NCBI RefSeq assembly: GCF_900114585.1
Contig: NZ_FOTL01000003.1
Location: 60,371-124,370, forward strand
Direction: 5' to 3'
Length of the DNA: 64,000 nucleotides
From: Methanobrevibacter olleyae
Lineage (GTDB): Archaea > Methanobacteriota > Methanobacteria > Methanobacteriales > Methanobacteriaceae
The notes below the pieces were generated by a model, which saw only the letters and a list, made by a program, of their open reading frames with translations, was not told the DNA's origin and searched no databases. A program made the translations under genes and the position numbers. This document shows, piece after piece, positions 56,320-64,000 of this stretch (the first letter of the stretch is position 1; each line of letters starts with the position of its first letter).

Positions 56320-56770
56320 TTTATCATCTTTTTTAAGATTTTTTTTTTATTGTTCTTTTTATTTTAGTTTATAGTTTATTATATTTATTATAATAAATTA
56401 TTTTATTATAATTAATTATTTCATTATAATTGATTATTTATTATATTTAATACGTTTATTATAATATTAGTTATTATTTTTTAATTATTTATTTTTGCTG
56501 AAATTTAGAATATCTATAGAAATATTTATATATCATCATTTAATAATTATTATATAACAATCGTTATATTTTTAATTTTGTTAAAATTTTAAATAAAATA
56601 AATTATTAAATAGATATATTATAATAAAATATTAATTTTCAATTGACTTTTAGAAAGGATTTTAGCGATAATTTATTTTTTATATTATTTTTAATGATTT
56701 TAAATATATTTTTTTTAATGATTTTAAAACTTGATATTAATTCAGATTAAAATTTTATAGATGTGTTATT
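56320..56770. promoter_or_regulatory. ogt-cysK divergent region with candidate cysteine operator
   Basis: A TATA-like ATTTATATATC (56524-56534) is followed by TATAAC-AATC-GTTATA (56553-56568), a perfect six-base inverted repeat. A very similar ATAAC/GTTAT arrangement follows the cysE TATA box. The position, about 20 bases after the TATA box, would cover the transcription start. Confidence 0.5.
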
Positions 56771-57727
56771 ATGGTAAATATTCCTAAGATAAAAAGAGGC
56801 ATAGCTAAGGATATGACAGAAGCTATTGGAAATACACCTCTTGTAAGATTAAACAAATTAACAAAAGGATTAGAAGCTGATGTTTTAGTAAAATTAGAGT
56901 CTTTTAATCCAGTAAGTAGTATAAAAGATCGTGTTGCAGTTAATTTAATTGAAACTGCAGAAAAAGATGGATTACTTAAAGAAGATTCTGTAATTATTGA
57001 ACCAACAAGTGGTAATACTGGTATTGGTCTTGCTTTTGTATCTGCTACAAAAGATTATAAATTAATTTTAACCATGCCTGAGACAATGTCTATTGAAAGA
57101 AGAAAACTTTTAACAGTACTTGGTGCAGAAATTGTTTTAACTCCTGGAAGTGAAGGTATGGCTGGAGCTATTGCTAAGGCAAATGAACTTGCAGAAAATA
57201 CTCCAAATTCATTTATACCACATCAATTTGAAAATAAGGCAAACTCTGAAATTCATAGATTAACTACTGGGCCTGAAATCTACAGGGATACTGATGGTAA
57301 AGTAGATATTGTTGTATCTGCTGCTGGAACAGGTGGAACTGTAACTGGTATTGCACAGTATATTAAAGAGAAAAAACCAGAATTTAAAGCAGTTGCAGTT
57401 GAACCTTATAGTTCTCAAACTTTAGGAAAAGGTGAAAAAGGACCTCATAAAATACAAGGTATCGGTGCAGGATTCGTTCCAGATGTCATTGACTTAGACA
57501 TTATTGATGAGATTATTCCTGTAAAAGATGAGGATGCAGCTAATACTTTATTAAGACTTGCAAGAGAAGAAGGTATTTTCACAGGTATTTCATCAGGTGC
57601 AGCTACTTGGGCAGCTATAGAACTTGCAAAACGTCCTGATAATAAAGGAAAAACAATTGTAGTTATTTTACCTGATACTGGTGAAAGATATCTATCTACT
57701 GAATGGATATTTGGAGATTTATTCTAA
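56771..57727 (+). CDS. cysK: Cysteine synthase A
   Basis: This 318-residue PLP enzyme makes cysteine from O-acetylserine and sulfide. PLP binds Lys52 in the [15 protein letters not shown] segment, and the substrate loop is [13 protein letters not shown] (residues 78-90). The phosphate-binding glycine loop is [10 protein letters not shown], and the C-terminal [18 protein letters not shown] is present. The length and motifs are those of a complete enzyme. It leads a cysteine cluster with cysE and cysS. The last 38 bases of the gene, including the stop, are repeated just downstream. Confidence 0.93.
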   Translation: MVNIPKIKRGIAKDMTEAIGNTPLVRLNKLTKGLEADVLVKLESFNPVSSIKDRVAVNLIETAEKDGLLKEDSVIIEPTSGNTGIGLAFVSATKDYKLILTMPETMSIERRKLLTVLGAEIVLTPGSEGMAGAIAKANELAENTPNSFIPHQFENKANSEIHRLTTGPEIYRDTDGKVDIVVSAAGTGGTVTGIAQYIKEKKPEFKAVAVEPYSSQTLGKGEKGPHKIQGIGAGFVPDVIDLDIIDEIIPVKDEDAANTLLRLAREEGIFTGISSGAATWAAIELAKRPDNKGKTIVVILPDTGERYLSTEWIFGDLF

Positions 57728-57773
57728 ATATAATTTATCTGCTGAATGGATATTTGGTGATTTATTCTAAAAA
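57693..57773 (+). repeat. 43-bp tandem duplication of the cysK 3' end
   Basis: TATCTACTGAATGGATATTTGG through the stop (57693-57730) recurs as TATCTGCTGAATGGATATTTGG at 57736-57773, with period 43. The second copy lies outside the gene and has four or five changes. Since 43 is not a multiple of three, it is not translated with cysK. Confidence 0.8.
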
Positions 57774-57871
57774 TAAGTCTTCTTTATTTTTTTTAAAATT
57801 ATTAATCAAAATTTGATTTTAAACTATTTTTTTTATTTTTTGCTTATAATTTTTTTATCACTTTCGAAATA

Positions 57872-57923
57872 GTTTATATACTAAAAAAATAAAATATAAC
57901 TTTGTTATTATAACTTGTGTTAA
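57872..57923 (+). promoter_or_regulatory. cysE promoter with two ATAAC/GTTA inverted repeats
   Basis: GTTTATATAC (57872-57881) is a TATA box. It is followed by ATAAC-TTT-GTTAT (57896-57908) and ATAAC-TTGT-GTTAA (57910-57923). The cysK promoter has ATAAC-AATC-GTTAT in the same position. A common repressor is inferred. Confidence 0.5.
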
Positions 57924-58043
57924 GTTTATATTAAATTACTTATAAATATAAATATAGTCTTAATTAACAATAGTTAATTATTGAAGATAAATTGTTTTTT
58001 AATATATCATTTTTATAATACTTATTGATAAAATGGTGAAAAT

Positions 58044-58745
58044 ATGTTTGATAGTTTAAAAGAAGAGCTCCGTGCTGCAAAAAATAAGGATCCTGCTGCA
58101 AGAAGTAATTTTGAGATTCTTTGTTGCTACCCTGGAGTATGGGCTATTATTTTACATAGATGGAATCATTGGCTTTGGACTCATAATTTGCCATTTTGGG
58201 GGAGATTTTTCTCTCAAATATCTAGATTTTTAACAGGGATTGAAATTCACCCTGGTGCTCAAATAGGTAAAAGAGTCTTTATTGATCATGGAATGGGTAT
58301 TGTAATAGGTGAAACAACTATTGTTGGGGATGATGTTTTAATTTATCAAGGGGTTGTTCTTGGTGGAACCAGCTTAAGTAAAGGTAAAAGACACCCAACT
58401 GTTGAAGATGCAGTTGTAATTGGTTCTGGAGCAAAAGTTTTAGGAAATATTACATTAGGCAATTCTTCTAAAATTGGTGCTGGAGCTGTTGTTTTAAATG
58501 ATGTTCCTCCAGGTGCTACTGCTGTTGGTGTACCAAGTAGAGTTATTTATGAAGAACAAAAAACTGTAGAAGATTTAAATCATGATTTCTCAGACCCAGT
58601 TGCATCAGCTATTGATTTACTTTTAGAACGTCAAGTAGAGCTTGAAAAACAAATTAATATTTTAAATCAAAAATTAGATATTGAAAAAACTGGAATTATT
58701 CGAGATTCTGAAATTGAAGAAGTATTTAAGGAAGTTGATGAATAA
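58044..58745 (+). CDS. cysE: Serine O-acetyltransferase
   Basis: This 233-residue acetyltransferase makes O-acetylserine, the substrate of CysK. It shows an N-terminal helical domain and a left-handed beta-helix of hexapeptide repeats: GIEIHPGAQIGKRVFIDHGM, GIVIGETTIVGDDVLIYQGV, DAVVIGSGAKVLGNITLGNS and AGAVVLNDVPPGATAVGVPS. The catalytic His/Asp region FIDHGMG is intact. GGTGA-AAAT precedes the ATG. CysE and CysK usually form a complex, which fits their neighbouring genes. Confidence 0.93.
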   Translation: MFDSLKEELRAAKNKDPAARSNFEILCCYPGVWAIILHRWNHWLWTHNLPFWGRFFSQISRFLTGIEIHPGAQIGKRVFIDHGMGIVIGETTIVGDDVLIYQGVVLGGTSLSKGKRHPTVEDAVVIGSGAKVLGNITLGNSSKIGAGAVVLNDVPPGATAVGVPSRVIYEEQKTVEDLNHDFSDPVASAIDLLLERQVELEKQINILNQKLDIEKTGIIRDSEIEEVFKEVDE

Positions 58746-58748
58746 TCT

Positions 58749-58868
58749 AATATTTTATTAACATTTAGGACTAATATTTTATTAGCATTTAAGATAAATA
58801 TTTTATTAGCATTTAGGACTAATATTTTATTAGCATTTAAGATAAATATTTTATTAACATTTAGGAGA
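58749..58868 (+). repeat. Five 24-bp tandem repeats that supply a ribosome site
   Basis: AATATTTTATTAACATTTAG plus GACT alternates with AATATTTTATTAGCATTTAA plus GATA, giving a 48-bp higher-order unit. The last unit reads ATTTAGGAGA, so the AGGAG ribosome site of the next gene is created inside the repeat. It starts directly after the cysE stop. Confidence 0.8.
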
Positions 58869-58874
58869 TATTTT

Positions 58875-59255
58875 ATGAAACCACCTTGCGAAATGGTAGT
58901 ATGGTATATTATACCAGCTATAAGATCTGAATTAGCAAAAGATTTATTAAAATTAGGTATGAAACAAAAAAAGATATCTGAATTAATGGATATTACTCAA
59001 CCTGCTGTATCTCAATATTTAACAGATAAAAGAGGTAGTGGCATTGAGTTTAATGATGATGTTAAAGCATTAATTCAAGATTTTGCAAATGACTTAAATG
59101 AAGGTACTGCAACTAAGTTAGATATTATTCCACGTACTTGTTATATATGTAAAAGAATCAAAACAGAAGATGTCATTTGTCAAATACATAAAGAAAAGGG
59201 AGAAATGCCTGCTGATTGTAAGGCATGTTTAGGCTCTGAAGCAAATACTTTATAA
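58875..59255 (+). CDS. HTH transcriptional regulator with C-terminal cysteine cluster
   Basis: This 126-residue protein has an N-terminal helix-turn-helix: LLKLGMKQKKISELMDITQP followed by AVSQYLTDKRGSG, the typical turn and recognition helix. The C-terminal half carries five cysteines (CYICKRIKTEDVIC...CKACLG), which could bind zinc, iron or an FeS cluster. This layout matches an archaeal family of predicted regulators (COG2522 type). Its place among cysK, cysE and cysS suggests control of cysteine genes. AGGAG at 58863-58867 precedes the ATG. Confidence 0.75.
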   Translation: MKPPCEMVVWYIIPAIRSELAKDLLKLGMKQKKISELMDITQPAVSQYLTDKRGSGIEFNDDVKALIQDFANDLNEGTATKLDIIPRTCYICKRIKTEDVICQIHKEKGEMPADCKACLGSEANTL

Positions 59256-59385
59256 ATTAATTATTATTAGTAGTTTCTCTACTAATTTTTATTTTTATTA
59301 TTTTTTAAATAATATATTAATTTAATTATTTCACTATTATTTTTAGTTTAGCTTATTTTATTTTAAAATGTTTTAAGGAGATATA

Positions 59386-60846
59386 ATGGAAATTTATAGT
59401 ACAATGTCAAGGGAAAAAGAAGAGTTGAATACATTATTTGAAGATAAAATTAAACTCTTTGTTTGTGGCCCTACAGTTTATGATGATGCTCATATTGGTC
59501 ATGGAAGAACTTACATTTCCTTTGATACTATTAAAAGATATTTAGAATTTAAAGGATATTCTGTATTCTACTTACAAAATATAACTGATATTGATGATAA
59601 GATTATCAACAGAGCAAAAGAAAGTGGTGTAGACTCTAAGTTACTTGCAAAGAAATTTGAAAAAAGATTTATAGAAGATATGGATGCTTTAAATGTTAAA
59701 AGTGTTAACTATTTTGCAAGAGCTACTGACCATATGGAAGAAATTTTAAATCAAATCCAAAGATTAATCGATAAAGGATTTGCATATCTAACTGAAACTG
59801 GAGTTTACTTTGAAGTTGCTAAATTTAAAGATTATGGTAAATTAGCTAACCGTAAAATTGAAGAACTTGAAACTCATAGGATTGATATTGATAGTTCTAA
59901 AAAAAGCCCTAACGATTTTGCTTTATGGAAAAATAGAGAGGGGTCTGAATACTCTGGCGAACCTATATGGGATTCTCCATGGGGTAAAGGAAGACCTGGT
60001 TGGCATATTGAAGATACAGCTATTACTGAAAAATACTTCGGACCTCAATATGACATTCACGGAGGAGGTCTTGATTTAATATTCCCTCATCATGATTCTG
60101 AAATTGCTCAAATGGAAGCAGTATCTGGTAGAGAACCTTTAGTACAATACTGGATGCACACTGGTTTTTTAAATGTTTCAGGAGAAAAAATGTCTAAATC
60201 TTTAGGTAACTTTATTACAATTAGAGATTTATTAAAAAATTACTCAGGAGAAACATTTAGATTATTTGTTCTTGCAACTCATTATAGAAGCCCAATAGAC
60301 TTTAGTGAAGTTAGTTTACATCAAGCTGAAAAAAATATTGCAAAAATTAAAAATTACCTTCAAACCATTGATGAGAAGATTAATGAAGAATTTGAAAAAG
60401 CTAATGTTTCAGATGATATTGCTAAATTAGAAGATTTAGAAGAAAATGAAGTTTTAGAAGAATTGATTAGTTTTGATTATTATGAATCTTCTTATGATGT
60501 ATTAAATGAAGGGGTTGAAGAGTTCTTTAAAAGCATGGATGATGATTTTAGTACTCCTAAAGCTATTGCAGCCATTTTTTCATTTATTAGACAATCTAAT
60601 AAAGATCTAAATGAAGATAAAATAATTATTGATGATCTTTTAGCAATTAAACACTGGTTTGCAGATATCAGTCAAATTTTAGGAATTAACTTTTTTGACG
60701 ATAATGATAAAACTAGCGGTGATGAAGAAGGATTATTATCTATAATTGCTGATGTTCGCCAAAAATTAAGAGCTGAAAAGCAATATGATCTATCTGATGA
60801 GATTAGAGATAAACTTGTTTCATTAGGTATTGAAGTAAGTGATTAG
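59386..60846 (+). CDS. cysS: Cysteinyl-tRNA synthetase
   Basis: This 486-residue class I synthetase charges tRNA-Cys. HIGH is at residues 36-39 (VYDDAHIGHGRTY), the zinc ligand Cys27 is in LFVCGPTVYD, and KMSKS is EKMSKSLGNF near residues 267-272. The zinc site is completed by HGGGLDLIFPHHDSEIAQ. It ends with a helical anticodon-binding domain. AAGGAGATATA precedes the ATG. Its presence with cysK and cysE shows that tRNA-Cys is charged directly here. Confidence 0.94.
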   Translation: MEIYSTMSREKEELNTLFEDKIKLFVCGPTVYDDAHIGHGRTYISFDTIKRYLEFKGYSVFYLQNITDIDDKIINRAKESGVDSKLLAKKFEKRFIEDMDALNVKSVNYFARATDHMEEILNQIQRLIDKGFAYLTETGVYFEVAKFKDYGKLANRKIEELETHRIDIDSSKKSPNDFALWKNREGSEYSGEPIWDSPWGKGRPGWHIEDTAITEKYFGPQYDIHGGGLDLIFPHHDSEIAQMEAVSGREPLVQYWMHTGFLNVSGEKMSKSLGNFITIRDLLKNYSGETFRLFVLATHYRSPIDFSEVSLHQAEKNIAKIKNYLQTIDEKINEEFEKANVSDDIAKLEDLEENEVLEELISFDYYESSYDVLNEGVEEFFKSMDDDFSTPKAIAAIFSFIRQSNKDLNEDKIIIDDLLAIKHWFADISQILGINFFDDNDKTSGDEEGLLSIIADVRQKLRAEKQYDLSDEIRDKLVSLGIEVSD

Positions 60847-61435
60847 TTATTATAATCCTTTTTCTTTTTTTATTTTTCTAATTTTTACAAGTTTATAATT
60901 ATCTACTTTTTTTTAAAATTTTTACTTTTTAAGAAATATTTATAATGTTTTATCATTATCACTATGAAAATTTATTTTTTTTATCTATTTTTTATTTTTT
61001 TTTTATTTTTTAGTTAAAATTAAAAATAAAATAATATATATTAGGTTTATTAAAAATATATAACAGTAAATACTTAAAATTCTATTATACTTAATATGGT
61101 TTAGAATAATTAGTTTTACTAATTCATTTTCATTATTTTTATGAAATTTTAAATTATTTTTCAATGAAATTTTTTAGATAATTATAAATATTATGATTTT
61201 TAAAGTAATTAAAAACATAAAAATAATTCTTAATTATTTATCATTATAAATATGATGAACTACATATTATATAGTAATAAATATTATATTTTGTATGATG
61301 AATTTTTAAAATTTATTTATTGTTTTGATAATTGTATTTGAAGCTTATCGATATTTTATTTAAATTTTAAAAAATTTATCAAATTTCAAATATAAATAAT
61401 TATTAAAATTGATTTGTATAAAGGAGTTAAAATCT
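60847..61435. other. Intergenic region before the acyl-CoA synthetase gene
   Basis: This is AT-rich DNA without a gene. TATTTATAATGTT and TTATATAGTAATAAATATTATATTT (about 61268-61292) are possible promoter sequences. GGAGTT at 61423-61428 is the ribosome site of the next gene. Confidence 0.4.
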
Positions 61436-63535
61436 ATGACTGATCTTACTAAGATGTTTAATCCAGAATCTGTTGCTGTTGTTGGAGCATCAAATTCTGA
61501 AGGAAAAGTAGGTTATATTGTTTTAAATAATATTATAAATGATGGTTTTAAAGGAACTATTTATCCTATTAACCCTAAAGATGATGAAGTTCAAGGATTA
61601 AAAGCATATAAAAATGTTTCTGATTTACCAGAAGTACCTGACTTTGTAATTATTTCCATTCCAGGAAAATTAGTAAATCCTGTTGTAAAAGAATGTGGTG
61701 AATTTGGTGTAAAGAATATGGTAGTTATCTCTGCAGGATTTAAAGAAATCGGTGGAGAAGGAGTTGAAAGAGAAGCTGAGCTTGTTGCCCTTGGTAAAGA
61801 GTATGGTATTAATATTATTGGTCCTAATAGCTTAGGTACTACTGATTCTCACACTCCACTTAACTCTTCATTTTCACAAATTATGCCTCCTGAAGGAAAT
61901 ATTGCATTTATTTCCCAAAGTGGAGCTATGATGGTAGCTATTATTGATTGGAGTTTAACTGCAGGAATTGGTTTCAGTAAAATTATTAGTTTAGGTAATA
62001 AAGCTGGAACAACTGAAATCGAATTAATTGAATTCTTAGCTGATGACCCAGAAACTGCAGTAGTTATTTGTTACTTAGAATCTATTAGTGAAGATGAAGA
62101 CTTTATAAGAACTTTAAGAAAAGTATCTTATAAAAAACCAGTAGTTATCTTAAAATCTGGTTCAAGTTCTGCTGGTGCTGAAGCTGCATCATCACATACT
62201 GGTGCATTAGCTGGTAGTGACATTGCATTTGATACTGCATTTAAGCAATCTGGAATATTTAGAGTAACTACCATGGATGAATTATTTGATGTTGGTTTAG
62301 CATTCTCTAAATGTATGTTGCCTACTGGACGTAATCTTGCAATTATTACTAATGCAGGTGGTGGAGGAGTAGTATCTGTAGATGCTATGGAAAGATATGC
62401 TTTAGATCTTGTTAAATTTGATGAAGAAACTAATGCAAGATTAAAAGAAGCTGTACCTGAAGAAGGCAGTATTAAAAATCCTATTGATGTTTTAGGTGAT
62501 GCTCCTGTTACAAGATATAAAGAATCTTTAGAAATTGTTTTGGATTCTGATGAAGTTGATGGTTTAGTTGTTATGGTATGTCCTACAGCATCTGCCGATG
62601 CTGATGGTATTGCTCAAGCTCTTGTTGAAGGTGCAAATGAATTTGATAAACCAGTTATTGCAGTTAATATGGGTGGACCTACCTTTGAAAATGCTAATAA
62701 GCTATTAAGAGATAATGGAATTCCTACCTATGTATTCCCTGAAACTGCTGTAAAAGTATTTGATTATCTTGCAAGATTTGCTGCTGTTCAAGAGCGAAAC
62801 TATGATAATCCAGTAGCAGATATTGATGATGTGGATAAAGAAGCAGTTGAAGCTATTTTTGCTAAAGTAAAAGAAGAAAAAAGAGATACTTTACTTGGTA
62901 GTGAAGCTTATGCTGTAGCTGAAGCTTATGGTATTGAAGCAGCTCCTATTAAATTAGCTACTTCACCTGAAGAAGCAGGTACACTTGCTGAACAGATGGA
63001 TTTCCCAGTTGTACTTAAAATTGCATCTGATAAAATTTTACACAAATCTGATATTGGTGGTGTAAAGGTAGGAATTAAATCTAAAGAAGAAGCTGAAGAA
63101 GTTTATAAAGAAATTATAGCTAATGCTAATAAAGCTCATCCAGACATTGTTCCAAATGGTGTAGAAGTTCAAAAAATGATGGATTCTGGTATTGAAGTTC
63201 TTGTTGGAATGATTAGAGATATACAATTTGGACCTATGATTGCATTTGGTATGGGTGGAGTACTTGTAAACCTTTTAGAAGATGTTTCATTTAAACTAGC
63301 AAAAGGTTTAACTACTGATGAAATTTCTGAGCAAATAGAGAATACTAAGGTTATTGAATTACTTAAAGGTTTCAGAGGAGAAGCTCCTGGGGATATTGAT
63401 GCTGTTAAATCAGCTATCATCAGAGTAGCTAAATTAACTTTAGACTTCCCTGAAATTTCTGAGCTTGATATTAACCCAATCTTTGTATATGAGAAAGGAT
63501 CAAGTGCATTAGATATAAAAATTAAATTAGATTAA
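61436..63535 (+). CDS. ADP-forming acyl-CoA (acetate-CoA) synthetase
   Basis: This 699-residue enzyme fuses the alpha and beta parts of NDP-forming acyl-CoA ligases. It has an N-terminal CoA-binding domain (FNPESVAVVGASNSEGKVGY), a flavodoxin/ligase-CoA-like middle (NIAFISQSGAMMVAI, with the phosphorylated His expected in the SSHTGALAGSD segment), and a C-terminal ATP-grasp (EAYAVAEAYGIEAAPIKLAT; FPVVLKIASDKILHKSDIGG). It interconverts acetate or another acid, CoA and ATP with acyl-CoA, ADP and phosphate. The start is ATG 61436 after AAAGGAG; the frame is open from 61409. Confidence 0.88.
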   Translation: MTDLTKMFNPESVAVVGASNSEGKVGYIVLNNIINDGFKGTIYPINPKDDEVQGLKAYKNVSDLPEVPDFVIISIPGKLVNPVVKECGEFGVKNMVVISAGFKEIGGEGVEREAELVALGKEYGINIIGPNSLGTTDSHTPLNSSFSQIMPPEGNIAFISQSGAMMVAIIDWSLTAGIGFSKIISLGNKAGTTEIELIEFLADDPETAVVICYLESISEDEDFIRTLRKVSYKKPVVILKSGSSSAGAEAASSHTGALAGSDIAFDTAFKQSGIFRVTTMDELFDVGLAFSKCMLPTGRNLAIITNAGGGGVVSVDAMERYALDLVKFDEETNARLKEAVPEEGSIKNPIDVLGDAPVTRYKESLEIVLDSDEVDGLVVMVCPTASADADGIAQALVEGANEFDKPVIAVNMGGPTFENANKLLRDNGIPTYVFPETAVKVFDYLARFAAVQERNYDNPVADIDDVDKEAVEAIFAKVKEEKRDTLLGSEAYAVAEAYGIEAAPIKLATSPEEAGTLAEQMDFPVVLKIASDKILHKSDIGGVKVGIKSKEEAEEVYKEIIANANKAHPDIVPNGVEVQKMMDSGIEVLVGMIRDIQFGPMIAFGMGGVLVNLLEDVSFKLAKGLTTDEISEQIENTKVIELLKGFRGEAPGDIDAVKSAIIRVAKLTLDFPEISELDINPIFVYEKGSSALDIKIKLD

Positions 63536-63688
63536 TTATAATAATTAATCTATTATATTTTTTATCATTATATTAATTTTTAATTTATTATTTTTTATTT
63601 CTTTTAATTATTAATTTTAAATTTATTATTTTTTATTTCTTTTAATTATTAATTTTTAATTATTATTTTAGCCTTGTAGAAACCTTTT
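63536..63688. other. 3' flank of the terminal IS5-like copy
   Basis: AT-rich direct repeats (TTTATTATTTTTTATTTCTT, twice near 63585 and 63625) precede GCCTTGTAGAAA, the same 3' end found next to the first IS5-like copy at 506-517. Confidence 0.4.
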
Positions 63689-64000
63689 TTAAAAGATTTG
63701 TACATGCCTGTAGAAATTATATAAAACATCTTTTAGCTTGGTTTCTTTATTACGTAATTTATCGTTGCGTGAAAAGTTTATACCTGAAAATATTTGCTTT
63801 ATAACAAAAATTACACTTTCAACATTCATTCTTCTAGAATAGATCTTAGGTCTGAAAATTGTTGAACTATTTAAACGATAATGACCATTTTTGGCTCTTG
63901 TTTTAAGTGGTATTTGCTCAAAAGCTAAAGTTTCTTCATTAATACATTTTCTTATTTCTTCAGAATCATAAGCTCTGTCTGCTAAGAAATAATGAGGTTG
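63689..64000 (-). CDS. IS5-like transposase, C-terminal part
   Basis: The minus strand from base 64000 reads in one open frame of 103 codons plus stop: FLADRAYDSEEIRKCI (second catalytic Asp), LAFEQIPLKTRAKNGHYRLN, and YSRRMNVESVIFVIKQIFSG, where the Glu in NVESVIF is the expected third catalytic residue. The end is YNFYRHVQIF. It is almost identical to the copy at 473-934 where they overlap (535-620 against 63910-64000), but this copy retains the C-terminus lost there. The 5' part lies outside the window. Confidence 0.82.
   Translation of the reverse strand, partial: QPHYFLADRAYDSEEIRKCINEETLAFEQIPLKTRAKNGHYRLNSSTIFRPKIYSRRMNVESVIFVIKQIFSGINFSRNDKLRNKETKLKDVLYNFYRHVQIF

Noticed and set aside
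58749..58868. 24-bp repeats as a CRISPR array
   Set aside because: Units are contiguous with no unique spacers, and no cas genes are nearby.
1..64000. tRNA or rRNA genes
   Set aside because: I looked for T-loop (GTTCRAATC) and CCA-stem patterns while reading and found none that fold. A tRNAscan run would settle this.

Overview
The window is very AT-rich archaeal DNA, most likely from Methanobrevibacter or a close relative (Methanobacteriales). The evidence is the end of a methenyl-tetrahydromethanopterin cyclohydrolase gene (mch), an archaeal TFB, archaeal-type PheT and ValS, large secreted adhesin-like proteins (one with pseudomurein-binding-like repeats), GGTGA/GGAGG ribosome sites, and TTTATATA promoter boxes. 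The assignment is inferred from gene content, not from a search.

Layout. 1-7200: the mch 3' end, then mobile DNA: a broken IS5-like transposase interrupted by a 98-bp MITE-like insert with a 10-bp target duplication, a complete IS1182-like element, a GNAT acetyltransferase, and a decayed gene that I recognise as the N-terminal half of a thermonicotianamine synthase. Remnants of IS1182-like and IS5-like elements follow. 7291-23918: two paralogous five-gene ABC importers of the nickel/peptide (NikABCDE, Opp/Cnt) type. Between them lie a CooC-like nickel-insertion ATPase, a flavoprotein and an NCS2 permease. The binding protein of the first importer has an in-frame TAG; the second importer looks intact. 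IS5-like remnants precede importer 1, cooC and importer 2.

24000-32300: a flavodoxin-like reductase, a Ser/Gly repeat surface protein, an adhesin with Ig-like repeats, pseudomurein-binding-like repeats and a transglutaminase-like domain, an Nbp35/Mrp FeS carrier, a beta-carbonic anhydrase and a candidate structured RNA. 32300-45200: TFB, a DMT transporter, several small conserved genes (SWIM, DUF1858, DUF2249, YjbQ, DUF3781), an LCM-like methyltransferase, PheT, and a second adhesin ending in an SGNH hydrolase. Both adhesins appear to start with ATT and share a long leader.

45650-63535: housekeeping and nutrient genes: ValS, an ADP-ribosylglycohydrolase, AroA, endonuclease III, modABC with a structured-leader candidate, Ogt, a cysteine cluster (cysK, cysE, an HTH regulator, cysS) with a candidate shared operator in front of cysK and cysE, and an ADP-forming acyl-CoA synthetase. 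The window closes inside another IS5-like copy whose C-terminus is intact.

The most interesting theme is nickel: two Ni/metallophore-type importers, a CooC, a decayed nicotianamine-synthase-like gene, and NikR-shaped inverted repeats within 20 kb. This suggests a small-molecule (opine-like) nickel acquisition system, partly decayed and partly still functional.
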